A stretch of DNA of 64,000 nt from Armatimonadota bacterium (GCA_013178155.1 JABLXH010000003.1:1-64000), one strand, 5' to 3'. Shown: positions 17,356-26,593, counted from the first letter of the stretch. Notes: generated by a model not told the origin, from the letters alone. Program-made: numbers and translations.

Positions 17356-18309
17356 ATGAAGCAGGGTCGCATCCTTACTCTGGCCATCGGCCTGGCCATG
17401 CTGACCGCGCTGATGGTGCTGTCCGGCTGTCCGGGCCAGAAGGCCGCTGATACCACCGCGCCGACCGACATGGCAGTCAAGCCGCCGGCCGAGGCAGGAG
17501 GACCCCCGGCGACAGGGGCAAAGGAGACCATTCGGCAGATTGGTTCTACCACTGTACTGCCACTGGCGGAGAAGTGGCGCGAGGCCTTCAATAAGCTGCA
17601 TCCCGAAGTTGACATTGCGGTCTCCGGTGGCGGCTCGGGTACAGGGATCAAGGGGCTCATCTCCAAGAGCTGCGAGATCGCCAACTCCTCCCGCGAGATC
17701 AAGGACAAAGAGATCGAGGAGGCCAAGGCCGCTGGCGTGAGCCCGGTGGAGCATTTGGTCGCCTATGACGGCATCGCGGTTATCGTCAACAAGGAGAACC
17801 CGCTGACCAAGATCAGCGTGGAACAGCTGTCAGACATCTACACCGGCAAGACAACCAAGTGGGATGCTGTGGGCGCCAAAGGCCTGGGGGACATCCAGGT
17901 CATCAACCGCGAGTCTTCCTCTGGCACCTATGACTCCTTCAAGGAGATGGTGGTGCAACTCCATGGCAAGGAGAAGGACCGCGACTTCATGGCCGGAACG
18001 CTCAACCAGACGTCAACCGAGAGCGTCCTTAGCCTGGTGTCCGAGACCAAAGGGGCGATTGGCTACGTGGGCCTAGGCTACGTGGACGACCGAGTCAAGG
18101 TGCTCGATGTCATCCCGATCGGCGGCAAGGAACCAGTGAAGGCCAGTGCCGAGACGGTCCTGAGCGGCAAGTACCCCATCTCGCGCAAGCTGTACTGCTA
18201 CACCAATGGCGAGCCGACGGGCAACCTCAAGACCTACATGGACTGGATCAAGGGTCCTGAGGGACAAGCGATTGTCAGCGAAGTGGGCTACATCCCGCTG
18301 GCGAAGTAG
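17356..18309 (+). CDS. pstS: phosphate ABC transporter substrate-binding lipoprotein PstS
   Basis: A 317-residue periplasmic binding protein. The start at 17356 has AAGGAGG (17338-17344) and gives a lipoprotein signal with lipobox LSGC. The mature part opens with a Pro/Ala-rich linker, then IRQIGSTTVLPLAEKW, SGGGSGTGIKGL and NRESSSGTYDSF, the phosphate-coordinating loops of PstS. An earlier start at 17311 would place 15 charged residues before the signal and is rejected. It delivers phosphate to PstCA. A stem-loop follows before pstC, so pstS may be made in excess over the permease. Confidence 0.93.
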   Translation: MKQGRILTLAIGLAMLTALMVLSGCPGQKAADTTAPTDMAVKPPAEAGGPPATGAKETIRQIGSTTVLPLAEKWREAFNKLHPEVDIAVSGGGSGTGIKGLISKSCEIANSSREIKDKEIEEAKAAGVSPVEHLVAYDGIAVIVNKENPLTKISVEQLSDIYTGKTTKWDAVGAKGLGDIQVINRESSSGTYDSFKEMVVQLHGKEKDRDFMAGTLNQTSTESVLSLVSETKGAIGYVGLGYVDDRVKVLDVIPIGGKEPVKASAETVLSGKYPISRKLYCYTNGEPTGNLKTYMDWIKGPEGQAIVSEVGYIPLAK

Positions 18310-18324
18310 CGTGGTTGTGATACG

Positions 18325-18359
18325 GAGAGCGTGGGGCCAGCGGCAAGCTCCACGCTCTC
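18325..18359 (+). terminator. stem-loop between pstS and pstC
   Basis: A perfect 10-bp stem, GAGAGCGTGG (18325-18334) with 18350-18359, then TGTGTGTCT. The weak T tail suggests partial termination or mRNA 3'-end protection rather than a full stop. Confidence 0.55.
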
Positions 18360-18410
18360 TGTGTGTCTGGTGATGGTTCTTGTTAAGGTCGGGAGCGATC
18401 CACTACCACC

Positions 18411-19310
18411 ATGCGCAGCACGAAGCCAAGACGCTGGGGCGAGCGACTTATTGAGGGCGCGATCAAGTCAACAGGCATCGCGACCATCGTGTTTGTGCTG
18501 CTCATCTTCGTGTTCCTGCTCAAGGACTCCCTCCCATTATTCGGGCACGCCAAACAGACCGCTTCCCTCCTGGGTACGCGCTGGCTTCCTACCTCGGAGC
18601 CCGAGCAGTTTGGTCTGATCCCCCTCCTGCTGGGTTCGCTGTATGTAACTCTGGGGGCCATGGTCATCAGCGTACCACTGGGCGTGGCGTGCGCGATCTT
18701 CATCGCCGAGCTGGCACCACAGTGGCTGCGGGAACTGCTCAAGCCATTGGTGGAGTTGCTGGCGGCCGTCCCGTCGGTTGTCTTCGGGGCGCTCGGGGTG
18801 CTGCTCCTGGGGCCGTGGTTTGCCAAGACACTCCATCTGCCGGTGGGCCAGTTCGCCGCTCTGGGGTCGCTGCTGCTGGCCTTCATGGCGATCCCCACCA
18901 TCGTGTCGGTCTCTGAGGACGCGCTCCATGCGGTGCCCAGGGCTCTGCGGGCGGGCTCCTTGGCTCTCGGGGCCACCCACTGGCAATCCATCACTCGCGT
19001 CGTGCTGCCGACGGCTCGTTCGGGGCTCATTGCAGCAGGACTGCTGGGCCTGGGCCGGGCCATTGGTGAGACCATGACGGTGCTGATGGTCACCGGGAAC
19101 GCTGCGGTGATCCCGCAGGGCCTGAAGGGCTTCATCCTGCCCGTGCGGACCATGACGGCCACTATCGCAGCGGAGATGGGCGAGACGGCCCACAACAGCA
19201 CCCACTACTTCGCCCTCTTCTTCATTGGCCTGCTGCTGTTTCTCATCACGTTGGTAGTTAACGTAGTCGCGGAGGTAGTTGTGCACCGGATGGGGAGGGA
19301 GGCCAAGTGA
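18411..19310 (+). CDS. pstC: phosphate ABC transporter permease PstC
   Basis: A 299-residue inner-membrane permease with six predicted helices. It begins near IATIVFVLLIFVFLL. The ABC-facing EAA-type loop reads [20 protein letters not shown], followed by GLGRAIGETMTVLMVTGN, a PstC hallmark. It pairs with PstA to form the phosphate channel. It overlaps pstA by four bases (GTGA), so the two are translationally coupled. Confidence 0.93.
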   Translation: MRSTKPRRWGERLIEGAIKSTGIATIVFVLLIFVFLLKDSLPLFGHAKQTASLLGTRWLPTSEPEQFGLIPLLLGSLYVTLGAMVISVPLGVACAIFIAELAPQWLRELLKPLVELLAAVPSVVFGALGVLLLGPWFAKTLHLPVGQFAALGSLLLAFMAIPTIVSVSEDALHAVPRALRAGSLALGATHWQSITRVVLPTARSGLIAAGLLGLGRAIGETMTVLMVTGNAAVIPQGLKGFILPVRTMTATIAAEMGETAHNSTHYFALFFIGLLLFLITLVVNVVAEVVVHRMGREAK

Positions 19311-20155
19311 CACGCCCCCATCTGGTTCATCCGCGGCATGTGCAGAACATGATGTACATCGTCTTGTCGCTGATGGCCGCAGTCGTCGTGTTGCCCGTGT
19401 TGGGCCTCCTAGCCTATATGATGATCAAGGGACTGGCCGGTCTCAACCCGGACCTGTTCCTGAAGGGCTCTCAGGCTCTGCTGCCGGCGATGGTCGGCAC
19501 TCTGTACCTGGTGCTGCTAACAGCCGCTATCGCCGCGCCTATCGGTATCGCGGCGGCCGTCTACCTGAGCGAATATGCTCACAGGGGCATTCTTGTCCGG
19601 CTGATCCGGCTGGCAATCATCAATCTAGCCGGCGTGCCCTCGGTGGTGCATGGTCTGTTTGGACTGGCGCTGTTTGTGATGATGCTGAAGTTCGGACGGT
19701 GTCTGTTGTCCGGCGCGGCGACGATGGCCCTGCTGGTGTTGCCGCTGATCATCAGCGCCTCCGAGGAGGCCCTGCGGCAGGTGCCCCAGCGGCTGCGCGA
19801 CGGCTCGCTGGCTCTGGGAGCCACGCGGTGGCAGACCATTCGCCGCGTCGTGTTGCCCAATGCCTTGCCGGGCATCATGACCGGCCTGATCCTTTCCATC
19901 AGCCGAGCGGCTGGCGAGACGGCGCCCATCCTGTTTACAGCTGCCTTCCTTTCCCTTACCAATCCCTACCCCGAGTCCCTCTTTGATGAGATTCTGGCCT
20001 TGCCCTACCAGCTCTTCGTGATGACCTCGGAGATGCCTTCGGTGCCAGCGGAAACCAAGTGGGCCACGGCCTTCGTGCTGGTAGTCCTGGTGCTTGGGCT
20101 GAACATTGGGGCGATTCTGTGGCGTACTCATCTGCGGCGCGCCAAGCGGTGGTGA
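19307..20155 (+). CDS. pstA: phosphate ABC transporter permease PstA
   Basis: A 282-residue permease with six predicted helices. The EAA-type loop is [20 protein letters not shown] and is followed by [16 protein letters not shown], the conserved PstA membrane motif. It starts with GTG overlapping the pstC stop and ends inside the ATG of pstB (TGATG). It works with PstC in the inner membrane. Confidence 0.93.
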   Translation: MTRPHLVHPRHVQNMMYIVLSLMAAVVVLPVLGLLAYMMIKGLAGLNPDLFLKGSQALLPAMVGTLYLVLLTAAIAAPIGIAAAVYLSEYAHRGILVRLIRLAIINLAGVPSVVHGLFGLALFVMMLKFGRCLLSGAATMALLVLPLIISASEEALRQVPQRLRDGSLALGATRWQTIRRVVLPNALPGIMTGLILSISRAAGETAPILFTAAFLSLTNPYPESLFDEILALPYQLFVMTSEMPSVPAETKWATAFVLVVLVLGLNIGAILWRTHLRRAKRW

Positions 20156-21063
20156 TGTCCATGAGCGCTTTGCCATCTGCTGTCGGGCGGACCCTGACCC
20201 AGACGGGTGAGGATGGGTCTCAGTCGGCCGGGCAATCTGTGGCTGAGGAAGCTTTCCTGCCAACCTGCGAGGAGGTGCCCTGTGCGCCGAACATTCTGCG
20301 GCCGGAGGGCGAGATCAAGCTCGAGGCCCGCAGTCTGAACATGTACTACGGTTCGTTTCAGGCGCTTCGGAACGTGAGCATGGCCATCCCGGAGCGCCGG
20401 ATTACCGCGCTCATTGGTCCCTCGGGCTGTGGCAAATCGTCGTTTCTGCGCTGTTTCAACCGCATGAATGACATGATTGACGGATTCCGCCTGGAGGGAG
20501 ACGTGCTGCTGGAAGGGAACGACATCTACCGGCGGGATCTGGACCTCGCCTACCTGCGCAAGCGGGTGGGGATGGTGTTTCAGGCGCCCAATCCCTTCCC
20601 GATGTCTATCTACGATAACATTGCCTATGGGCCTCGCCTGCATGGGCGTCCCGATCGGTCGGAGCTGGACCAGATCGTCGAGCAGAGCTTACGACAGGCG
20701 GCGCTGTGGGATGAAGTCAAGGATAAGCTGCGGCAATCGGCTCTCGGACTGTCCGGGGGACAACAGCAGCGACTGTGCATTGCCCGGGTACTGGCGGTGC
20801 AGCCCGAAGTACTACTGATGGACGAGCCAGCCAGTGCGCTGGACCCCACCGCCACCTTTCACATCGAAGAACTGATGCTGCAGCTGATGGAGCACTACAC
20901 CATCGTCATCGTTACCCACAACATGTACCAGGCCTCGCGCGTTTCGCAGTACACGGGTTTTTTCCTGATGGGTGAGTTGGTGGAGTTCGGGCACACGGAG
21001 CAGATCTTTGAGACGCCCCGCGACAAGCGAACCGATGATTACATCCGGGGGCGGTTTGGGTAA
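20155..21063 (+). CDS. pstB: phosphate ABC transporter ATPase PstB
   Basis: A 302-residue ATPase: Walker [10 protein letters not shown], the PstB-type CFNRMNDMI that follows it, Q-loop [14 protein letters not shown], signature LSGGQQQR and Walker [14 protein letters not shown], with switch His in VTHNM. The N-terminus carries an extra stretch of about 45 residues before [14 protein letters not shown]. The start ATG overlaps the pstA stop by one base. It powers phosphate import and takes part in signalling to PhoR through PhoU. Confidence 0.93.
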   Translation: MSMSALPSAVGRTLTQTGEDGSQSAGQSVAEEAFLPTCEEVPCAPNILRPEGEIKLEARSLNMYYGSFQALRNVSMAIPERRITALIGPSGCGKSSFLRCFNRMNDMIDGFRLEGDVLLEGNDIYRRDLDLAYLRKRVGMVFQAPNPFPMSIYDNIAYGPRLHGRPDRSELDQIVEQSLRQAALWDEVKDKLRQSALGLSGGQQQRLCIARVLAVQPEVLLMDEPASALDPTATFHIEELMLQLMEHYTIVIVTHNMYQASRVSQYTGFFLMGELVEFGHTEQIFETPRDKRTDDYIRGRFG

Positions 21064-21129
21064 CCTCACCCGTGAGCTTACGCAGCAAACTCAGGAGTGA
21101 GGGGTCGTCAACTCATCACGGAGCCACCC

Positions 21130-21882
21130 ATGCTACGCACACGTCAGGCCTTCGATGAACAACTGGAGCAGCTTCAGCAGCGCCTGTTACAGTTTGGTAC
21201 CTTCGTGGAGGCCATGGTGGACAAGGCCATCCGGGCCCTGACCTATCAGGACCTGAACCTGGCCCGCGAGGTCATTGCCGAAGATGATACGGCCGATCAC
21301 ATGGACGTAGAGATCGAGCAGATGTGCATGCATCTGATCGCGCAGCAGCAGCCCATGGGGAGTGACCTGCGGGTTATCGGCTCCACCATGAAAGTCATTG
21401 CTGACGTGGAGCGCATCGCTGACTACGCCGTAGACATCGCTCGAATTGCCATCGCCCTGGCGGATACCGAGTACTTCAAGCCCCTGGTGGACATTCCGCG
21501 GATGGCCGAACTGGTGCGCCACATGCTGCGCCGAGGCCTGGAGGCGCTGATCAAGCGGGATATGGACATGACCCGTGAGATCATTGAGATGGACGACGAG
21601 GTGGACGCCCTGTGGCGCAAGCTGCGGGCCCAGCTTGAGGACATCATGCAGGAACGGCCGCTAGTGGTGCCTCAGGCCGTCTACCTGTTGCTCGTCGCGC
21701 GGTACCTGGAGCGCATTGGCGACCATGTTGAGAACATTGCTGAGCGCGTGGCCTACGTGGAGACTGGCCAACTGACCAATCTGGCGCCGACCCACCGCAC
21801 CGACTATCAGCCAGAGTCGTTCAACGGGGCGCCCGGGAGGGCAATCCAGCACGATGAAGGCAAGCCCTCTGGGGGATGGTAG
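21130..21882 (+). CDS. phoU: phosphate signalling protein PhoU
   Basis: A 250-residue all-helical protein with the two PhoU repeats; each has the metal-binding type motif (AEDDTADHMDVEIEQMC and EMDDEVDALWRKLRAQLE). The repeat 1 core is IGSTMKVIADVERIADYAVDIA and the repeat 2 core LVARYLERIGDHVENIAERV. It links PstB to PhoR and shuts the regulon down when phosphate is ample. Start ATG 21130 is preceded by GGAG at a 7-base distance; a GTG at 21097 is less likely. It closes the pst cluster. Confidence 0.93.
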   Translation: MLRTRQAFDEQLEQLQQRLLQFGTFVEAMVDKAIRALTYQDLNLAREVIAEDDTADHMDVEIEQMCMHLIAQQQPMGSDLRVIGSTMKVIADVERIADYAVDIARIAIALADTEYFKPLVDIPRMAELVRHMLRRGLEALIKRDMDMTREIIEMDDEVDALWRKLRAQLEDIMQERPLVVPQAVYLLLVARYLERIGDHVENIAERVAYVETGQLTNLAPTHRTDYQPESFNGAPGRAIQHDEGKPSGGW

Positions 21883-22211
21883 CGGCAGTTCATAACGCCG
21901 CAGCGGGGGGTACAGTCATTCTGGCTTTGACCATGTTCTGTGGACTACGCTGCTGTTCCACCGCCGGTAGTGTCGCTAGCACCCACTGATTGCGCCCATC
22001 GCAAACCACGGCTGATCATCGGGCGCGCTGAAGCCCCTCGCCATCATCATTGACACGGATAGAGCGGGAGCCCAGGAGGCTGTGGTCGGCTACCTTTCGC
22101 CAGCCCGGCTGGAAGCCGGGCCTACCGGAGGGGCCATTGAGGACCAAGAGGCAGTTCATGGTTGGCAGAGGCTTCACTGACAGAGCGGGGCAGATCCTTC
22201 GGCGCGAGTGG
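21883..22211. other. intergenic region between phoU and the toxin-antitoxin pair
   Basis: There is no credible reading frame in this 330-base gap. It contains a hairpin, GCCCGGCT (22103-22110), loop GGA, AGCCGGGC (22114-22121), of the kind seen in short interspersed palindromes. A second copy was not noticed in this window. Confidence 0.4.
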
Positions 22212-22265
22212 TTGACGACATACGGCAGCACGCGCATAATACGCATATCGCGTATTATGCGCGTG
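22212..22265 (+). promoter_or_regulatory. promoter and palindromic operator of the toxin-antitoxin operon
   Basis: A perfect inverted repeat with 16-bp arms: CACGCGCATAATACGC (22229-22244), 5-bp spacer ATATC, and its complement at 22250-22265. TTGACG (22212-22217), a 17-bp spacer and CATAAT (22235-22240) place the -10 inside the left arm. This is the classic layout for autorepression by the antitoxin or toxin-antitoxin complex. Confidence 0.8.
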
Positions 22266-22276
22266 GAGGTTGGGAA

Positions 22277-22534
22277 ATGGACACGCTTACCACTACTGAG
22301 TTGAAGAACCGTATTGGCGAGACGCTTGATGATGTGCAGTTCCGCGGCAAACGGGTGATCCTGGCCCGAAAGGGCCGCCCCGCGGCGGCGCTCATTTCCA
22401 TGGAGGACCTGCGGCTGCTGGAGGAACTGGAAGATCGGCTCGATGCCGACGAAATCGAGCGCCTTCTGGCTGACCCCCACGAGGAATGGACGCCTCTAGC
22501 TGATGTTCTGGCCGAGTCGGAGCGCTTGCCGTGA
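22277..22534 (+). CDS. antitoxin, Phd/YefM-like
   Basis: An 85-residue protein. The N-terminus TTTELKNRIGETLDDVQFRGKRVILARKGRPAAALISMEDLRLLEEL is the Phd/YefM DNA-binding fold, with an acidic C-terminus that would wrap the toxin. ATG 22277 has GGAGGT eight bases upstream, directly after the operator. It binds its own operator and neutralises the toxin encoded next, with which it overlaps by four bases. Confidence 0.85.
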   Translation: MDTLTTTELKNRIGETLDDVQFRGKRVILARKGRPAAALISMEDLRLLEELEDRLDADEIERLLADPHEEWTPLADVLAESERLP

Positions 22535-22809
22535 CCTACCAGGTAGAGCTCTCGAGGCGAGCCAAGAAGGCCTTCCTGGCTTTACCGAAGCGCGATCGCA
22601 AGCTGATCGGCCGACGCCTGATGGCACTGAGCCATGACCCCAGGCCACCCGGGACAAAGGCGCTCGTGCAGGGGCTGAAGGGGCACTACCGTCTGCGTGT
22701 TGGTGATTACCGCATCATCTACACGGTGCAGGATGAGGTCTTGCGCGTGTGTGTGATCCGTATCGGACCGAGCCATTCGGTCTATGACGATTTGGCAACA
22801 GGCCCTTGA
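22531..22809 (+). CDS. toxin, RelE/ParE superfamily
   Basis: A 92-residue protein: VELSRRAKKAFLALPKRDRKLI, then LKGHYRLRVGDYRIIYTV, the compact RelE-type fold with basic active-site residues (Arg in RLRVGDYR). It starts with GTG overlapping the antitoxin TGA. RelE toxins cut mRNA on the ribosome, while ParE toxins attack gyrase. A RelE-type mRNA interferase is more likely given this partner type. Confidence 0.85.
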   Translation: MTYQVELSRRAKKAFLALPKRDRKLIGRRLMALSHDPRPPGTKALVQGLKGHYRLRVGDYRIIYTVQDEVLRVCVIRIGPSHSVYDDLATGP

Positions 22810-22820
22810 GGTGCTCCCTA

Positions 22821-23936
22821 TCAGTGCCCGTTGTCACGGGGTGTGACCAGCACATCCCGGTATCCTGGCAGCTCGTACAGGCGGGCCACCACTTGACCGG
22901 CGACCGCGAGTAACTCCCCCTGGGCCCCTTCCTGGGCGCTGAGCGCGATGGAAACATCGGCGTTGCCCAGTGTCTCACGAAGCTGTGCGGAGAGTTGGGC
23001 CGGGATGTTGAGGTCAGCGATGATCCGCCGCAGCTCGTGAGTGTCAGGCGGCTGACTGGCATCACTGGCCAGCGCGCGGATTTCCACCTCCAGCGGCGGT
23101 ACCTTGCAGGCAAGAACCGACTCCATGACCTTGGCCACGGCGCGCTCCGCCGGTGTGGGTTCAGGCACAGGAGGCACTTCGGGTTCGAGCGCCTCCGGCA
23201 CCTCTACCAGCCAGGGGCTGTCCGCGGGCCTCTCCTCAAAGGAAGCATCGGCGACAGGTTCTGGCTGAGAGAGTGGGGTAGGCGGAGGAGCGGGGATATC
23301 GGGTGACAGGGGTGAAGCGACGACTGGACTGGCTGGGGGCGCGGCGGGCGATGGCTTCGATGCTGGCCTCACCCACCCGAACAGGCGGGCGAGTAGTCCA
23401 AGGCGCCGGGGCGGGGGCCCGGCGTGCTGCTCTTGAGGCATGGGTTGTGGTTCCCCCCCACGATCTACAAGACGTTCGACGCTCACTGCAGGAGCGGCGG
23501 GTGTGAAGTCCACGACAGGGCTACTGTGAAGGCGTAGCTCCCCCACAGGCTCCAGTTCATCCTCGTAAGGCTCAAGCGTCTCGTCCGGTCGCTCGAAGTC
23601 TGTGGTAGTCGGCAGCGGACCCGGCTCGTCCATGACCACCTGCAGCCAGACGCGGCCGAAGCGAATACGGTGCCCGTGGCGGATGACGGTCGGGGCCTCG
23701 AGACGACTGGTTTCGAGGAAGGTGCCGTTGGTGCTACCCAGGTCCTGCAGGATCCAGACGCCATCATGCAGGACCAGGCGGGCATGGTTCCGGGAAACCC
23801 TGGGGTCCCAGTAGAGGCAGATGTCGTTGTAGGAAGCGCGGCCGATGGATAGCACTTCGCGCGACAAGGCGAATTGCTGTTTCTCGCCTCCAGCGATTAC
23901 AACCAGTTTGCCCTGAGAGGGTTCGTGGGCGATCAT
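22821..23936 (-). CDS. FHA-domain protein with a C-terminal domain shared with the neighbouring phosphatase
   Basis: A 371-residue cytoplasmic protein. The FHA domain (about 8-95) has all phosphothreonine-binding motifs: SIGRA, VSRNHARL and DLGSTNGTF. A Pro/Ala/Glu-rich linker follows (about 100-270). The last 85 residues start at LEVEIRALASD and contain LRETLG, LSAQEGAQGELL and YRDVLVT; they align with the end of the phosphatase at 24067, with about 26 identities over 82 positions by my hand alignment and one gap. I do not recognise this domain. Start ATG 23936 has AGAGG upstream; ATG 23972 would add 12 charged residues. Same strand as the phosphatase, 130 bp downstream, so probably one operon. 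Confidence 0.8.
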   Translation of the reverse strand: MIAHEPSQGKLVVIAGGEKQQFALSREVLSIGRASYNDICLYWDPRVSRNHARLVLHDGVWILQDLGSTNGTFLETSRLEAPTVIRHGHRIRFGRVWLQVVMDEPGPLPTTTDFERPDETLEPYEDELEPVGELRLHSSPVVDFTPAAPAVSVERLVDRGGEPQPMPQEQHAGPPPRRLGLLARLFGWVRPASKPSPAAPPASPVVASPLSPDIPAPPPTPLSQPEPVADASFEERPADSPWLVEVPEALEPEVPPVPEPTPAERAVAKVMESVLACKVPPLEVEIRALASDASQPPDTHELRRIIADLNIPAQLSAQLRETLGNADVSIALSAQEGAQGELLAVAGQVVARLYELPGYRDVLVTPRDNGH

Positions 23937-24066
23937 AGGGCCTCTTTTGTCGCGCCGTTCACTGCGGCGCACGGGACTAAGATAGCTGCGATGTGAACTG
24001 CGATGTAAATCTCAGACCCGAACCGACCTTGCCCCCGGCAAGCTCCCGCCGAAGAGCACGCGTGTC

Positions 24067-25008
24067 CTATTCCGATGACAGCAAAACTTCGTCGTAGACC
24101 TTGGCGCTAACCAGCAGGTTGACGATCATGCCAGTGGTGACCAGCAACGTTCCCTGTTCGCCGGCGGCACACGAGAGTGTCACCCAGGCCTCACCGGTAC
24201 GACCGAGAGTTTCAGTCAGGGTGACGGTAATGCCATTGTCAGTATCGAGGCTCTGGAGAGCACTCTTGAGATTCTCAATCTTGGGGCTGTCGCCATTGCT
24301 GGTGGCCAGGGATCGGATGTCCACCCCGGTTCCATCCGGATGCCAGCGCAGATAACCAGTACGCGCAATGTGGGTCATACGGGTCACCTTCTCTTCCCCC
24401 GACGGGAGATACACGGGCTGGGCCCCGGTCTCCACGGCCTGGGGCTCCTCTTCTTCCACAGCGGGCAGTTCCAATGCTTCCTCTGCCGTGACCACATCAT
24501 GCAAAGCGGCTTCGACGGCTTCCCGGGCAGCCTTCTGCTTGGCCCACTGATAGACCGCGTTTTCCTGCTCCAAGCTCTCGACGGAGCCAGGGCGGCGGGC
24601 ACGTACGTAAGCGATGGCCTCGCGAGCGGTCAGGCCCCTGTCCACCAGGTAGCAGGCGATGACGGTGCCCGTGCGCCCGATGCCGCCCACACAGTGGACT
24701 GCCACCTTGCCCCCTGCCTCGATTTCCGCCCGTGTGTAGTCAATGAAGGTCTGGATCTGTTCCGGACTGGGACGTCGAAGGTACATGACCGGCAGGTGGA
24801 GATACTTCAGGCCCGCCTTGTTGACGTCATCCGGGTTGAGGGGAGTGGTGGTGACCGAGACCAGCAGCGTGATGCCCATCCGGCGCAAACGGCTCAGTTC
24901 CCGCGGCGAAGGCAGGGCCATAGCCGCGATCTGGTCCGGAACTATCCAGGTCAGTTTGGGCCGACTAAAGAGGTTCTGCAGAACCCCTCGGGTCTGGGCT
25001 GCCAGCAT
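24067..25008 (-). CDS. dual-specificity-type protein phosphatase with the FHA-shared C-terminal domain
   Basis: A 313-residue protein. Residues 15-165 form a cysteine phosphatase domain with the P-loop HCVGGIGRTG (Cys106, Arg112). The loop that normally supplies the general-acid Asp reads HLPVMYLRRPS, apparently with Tyr76 in that place. An acidic linker (AVEEEEPQAVE) leads to a C-terminal domain from GVDIRSLATSN to DEVLLSSE that is homologous to the end of the FHA protein. It probably dephosphorylates Ser/Thr/Tyr residues recognised by the FHA partner; no kinase lies nearby. The promoter is at 25149-25176. Confidence 0.8.
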   Translation of the reverse strand: MLAAQTRGVLQNLFSRPKLTWIVPDQIAAMALPSPRELSRLRRMGITLLVSVTTTPLNPDDVNKAGLKYLHLPVMYLRRPSPEQIQTFIDYTRAEIEAGGKVAVHCVGGIGRTGTVIACYLVDRGLTAREAIAYVRARRPGSVESLEQENAVYQWAKQKAAREAVEAALHDVVTAEEALELPAVEEEEPQAVETGAQPVYLPSGEEKVTRMTHIARTGYLRWHPDGTGVDIRSLATSNGDSPKIENLKSALQSLDTDNGITVTLTETLGRTGEAWVTLSCAAGEQGTLLVTTGMIVNLLVSAKVYDEVLLSSE

Positions 25009-25133
25009 ATCTCACACGACCCGTGTCTTTGCAGGAGTCTGAAGACATGGCGGGCAATAGCCCTCCTGTCCGCTCAGCCCCTGAACACACCGAATGGTAC
25101 CGACACCTCCCAGGCCAGGCGCGGTTTCGCGAA

Positions 25134-25176
25134 GGTATATGCCCATCTATTATACCGCCTCCACGGTCCCTGCCAA
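25134..25176 (-). promoter_or_regulatory. promoter of the phosphatase-FHA operon
   Basis: On the minus strand TTGGCA (25176-25171), a 16-bp spacer and TATAAT (25154-25149). An inverted repeat GGTATA (25134-25139)/TATACC (25151-25156) overlaps the -10 and could be an operator. Confidence 0.6.
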
Positions 25177-25261
25177 TACATAGCTTGTGGGCGGGGGCTG
25201 AGAATCCGGGACGGGCTAAGGCGAAACGCATAACAAAAGGTGAAATCTCGGAGTCTTGCGC

Positions 25262-26578
25262 ATGCAGAGATGGTCATGGGGAATGGTTATCATGACTTTG
25301 GCCTTCAGTCCGCTTGCTGCCGCGGAGACCGAGTGTCTGCCTTCGGGCTTCCCCATCCGCCAGGCCCCGTTGTTGCTCTGCCGTGCCCAGGAGCTTGCTC
25401 AAAATGATCTGTCGGCCGAAGACCTCGCCTGGTTGACCCGCTTCCGCTTACTTGTGACCAACGGTTACGACTACCCGTCCCCAGCGGTTGCCCGGGCCTT
25501 ACGGACCAACGGCTGTCGCCTGTTCCGCTATTTCTGGGCTAATGGCTTCACCACCAACGAGGCCCAGTCTACCAGTCTGCCCGACGGCCCGTGGCGCCAG
25601 CAACTACTGCGCGATCATCCGGAATGGCTGCTGGCTGCCGAGCCTCTCGAGGGGCCACCCGGCACGCCACCATCCTACTACTATGACTTCATTAGTTCTG
25701 AACTTATGATTTTCCTGTCTCAACAGATCGCCCAGACCCGTACCGCCGGGGGTTACGCCGGGACCTTCTTTGACTACGCCGGGGTGTATGCTCTGCCGCA
25801 AAGAGCTGCCGGCCTGTGGCGCGAGAAGCATCCTGACCTGTCCTATGACCAGGCCTTGGCGCGACTCCTGGAGGTCCTGAGGGCAGTAGATCGAGGCACA
25901 CTGATCTTTACCAACCAGGCAGTCCTGGGAGATCCGAGGCTGCTGACTGCCGTGGATTACGACATGGTCGAGAGCTATGGCACCAGCTTCGCCTGGGGAC
26001 CGACCGTTAAGCTGGCGGGCGAGGACTTTCCGTTGACCTATCGCCGGCCATGGGATGGGCCGGGAGGCATCAAGGCGATGATGACCCCGGTCATGGAGCG
26101 ATTGCGGACTGGGCCGCCCCGGGGTGAGCTGCTCTGCCTCGACTACATGCGTCCCGCGCTAACACGAAGGGACGGCCAATGGCGACCGACGGTGGACTTG
26201 GAGGCGGTCTACTACTCCTATTGCATGGCGGCACTCTGGGGCCTGAACAGCTACTGCAGCGGCTGGTATGGGCAGGAGTACCGGGGTCCGCTATATTTCG
26301 CGGACCTGGGACGGCCACTGGGCGACGGGCCGGTGGAGCTGGAGCAGGTGATGTTGCGGGAGTACGAACGGGGGCTGGTGGTGCTGCTGCGGAGGGCGGA
26401 GGCGGCGGAGGTCCGCTACCGGCTGCAGGCGAACTGCGGAGGCCAGTTGTGGGACCTGCGGACCGGCAGGACCCTGGCCGTGCGCGAGGGCATGGTGACG
26501 CTGCGCCTCCGGCCGACACGGGTGCCGCTGAGCGATGAGATGCAGCCGATAGGACGTGTCTACCTCAAGAGCAACTGA
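25262..26578 (+). CDS. exported glycoside-hydrolase-like TIM-barrel protein
   Basis: A 438-residue protein with a signal peptide (MVIMTLAFSPLAAAE). Motifs such as LVTNGYDYPSP, GGYAGTFFDYAGVY and VDYDMVESYGTSFAWG match the layout of putative hydrolase-like TIM barrels (GHL/GH114-like), with candidate acids Asp in FFDYAG and Glu in MVESYG. ATG 25262 is chosen because GGAG lies 8 bases upstream; the in-frame TTG at 25256 is too close. It is followed after 15 bp by a sugar aminotransferase, suggesting a role in polysaccharide metabolism. No substrate can be named. Confidence 0.6.
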   Translation: MQRWSWGMVIMTLAFSPLAAAETECLPSGFPIRQAPLLLCRAQELAQNDLSAEDLAWLTRFRLLVTNGYDYPSPAVARALRTNGCRLFRYFWANGFTTNEAQSTSLPDGPWRQQLLRDHPEWLLAAEPLEGPPGTPPSYYYDFISSELMIFLSQQIAQTRTAGGYAGTFFDYAGVYALPQRAAGLWREKHPDLSYDQALARLLEVLRAVDRGTLIFTNQAVLGDPRLLTAVDYDMVESYGTSFAWGPTVKLAGEDFPLTYRRPWDGPGGIKAMMTPVMERLRTGPPRGELLCLDYMRPALTRRDGQWRPTVDLEAVYYSYCMAALWGLNSYCSGWYGQEYRGPLYFADLGRPLGDGPVELEQVMLREYERGLVVLLRRAEAAEVRYRLQANCGGQLWDLRTGRTLAVREGMVTLRLRPTRVPLSDEMQPIGRVYLKSN

Positions 26579-26593
26579 CGAAAGGTGATGCCG

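Noticed and set aside
22103-22121. GC-rich hairpin considered as an interspersed repeat
   Set aside because: Only one copy was noticed in this window, so repeat status cannot be supported.
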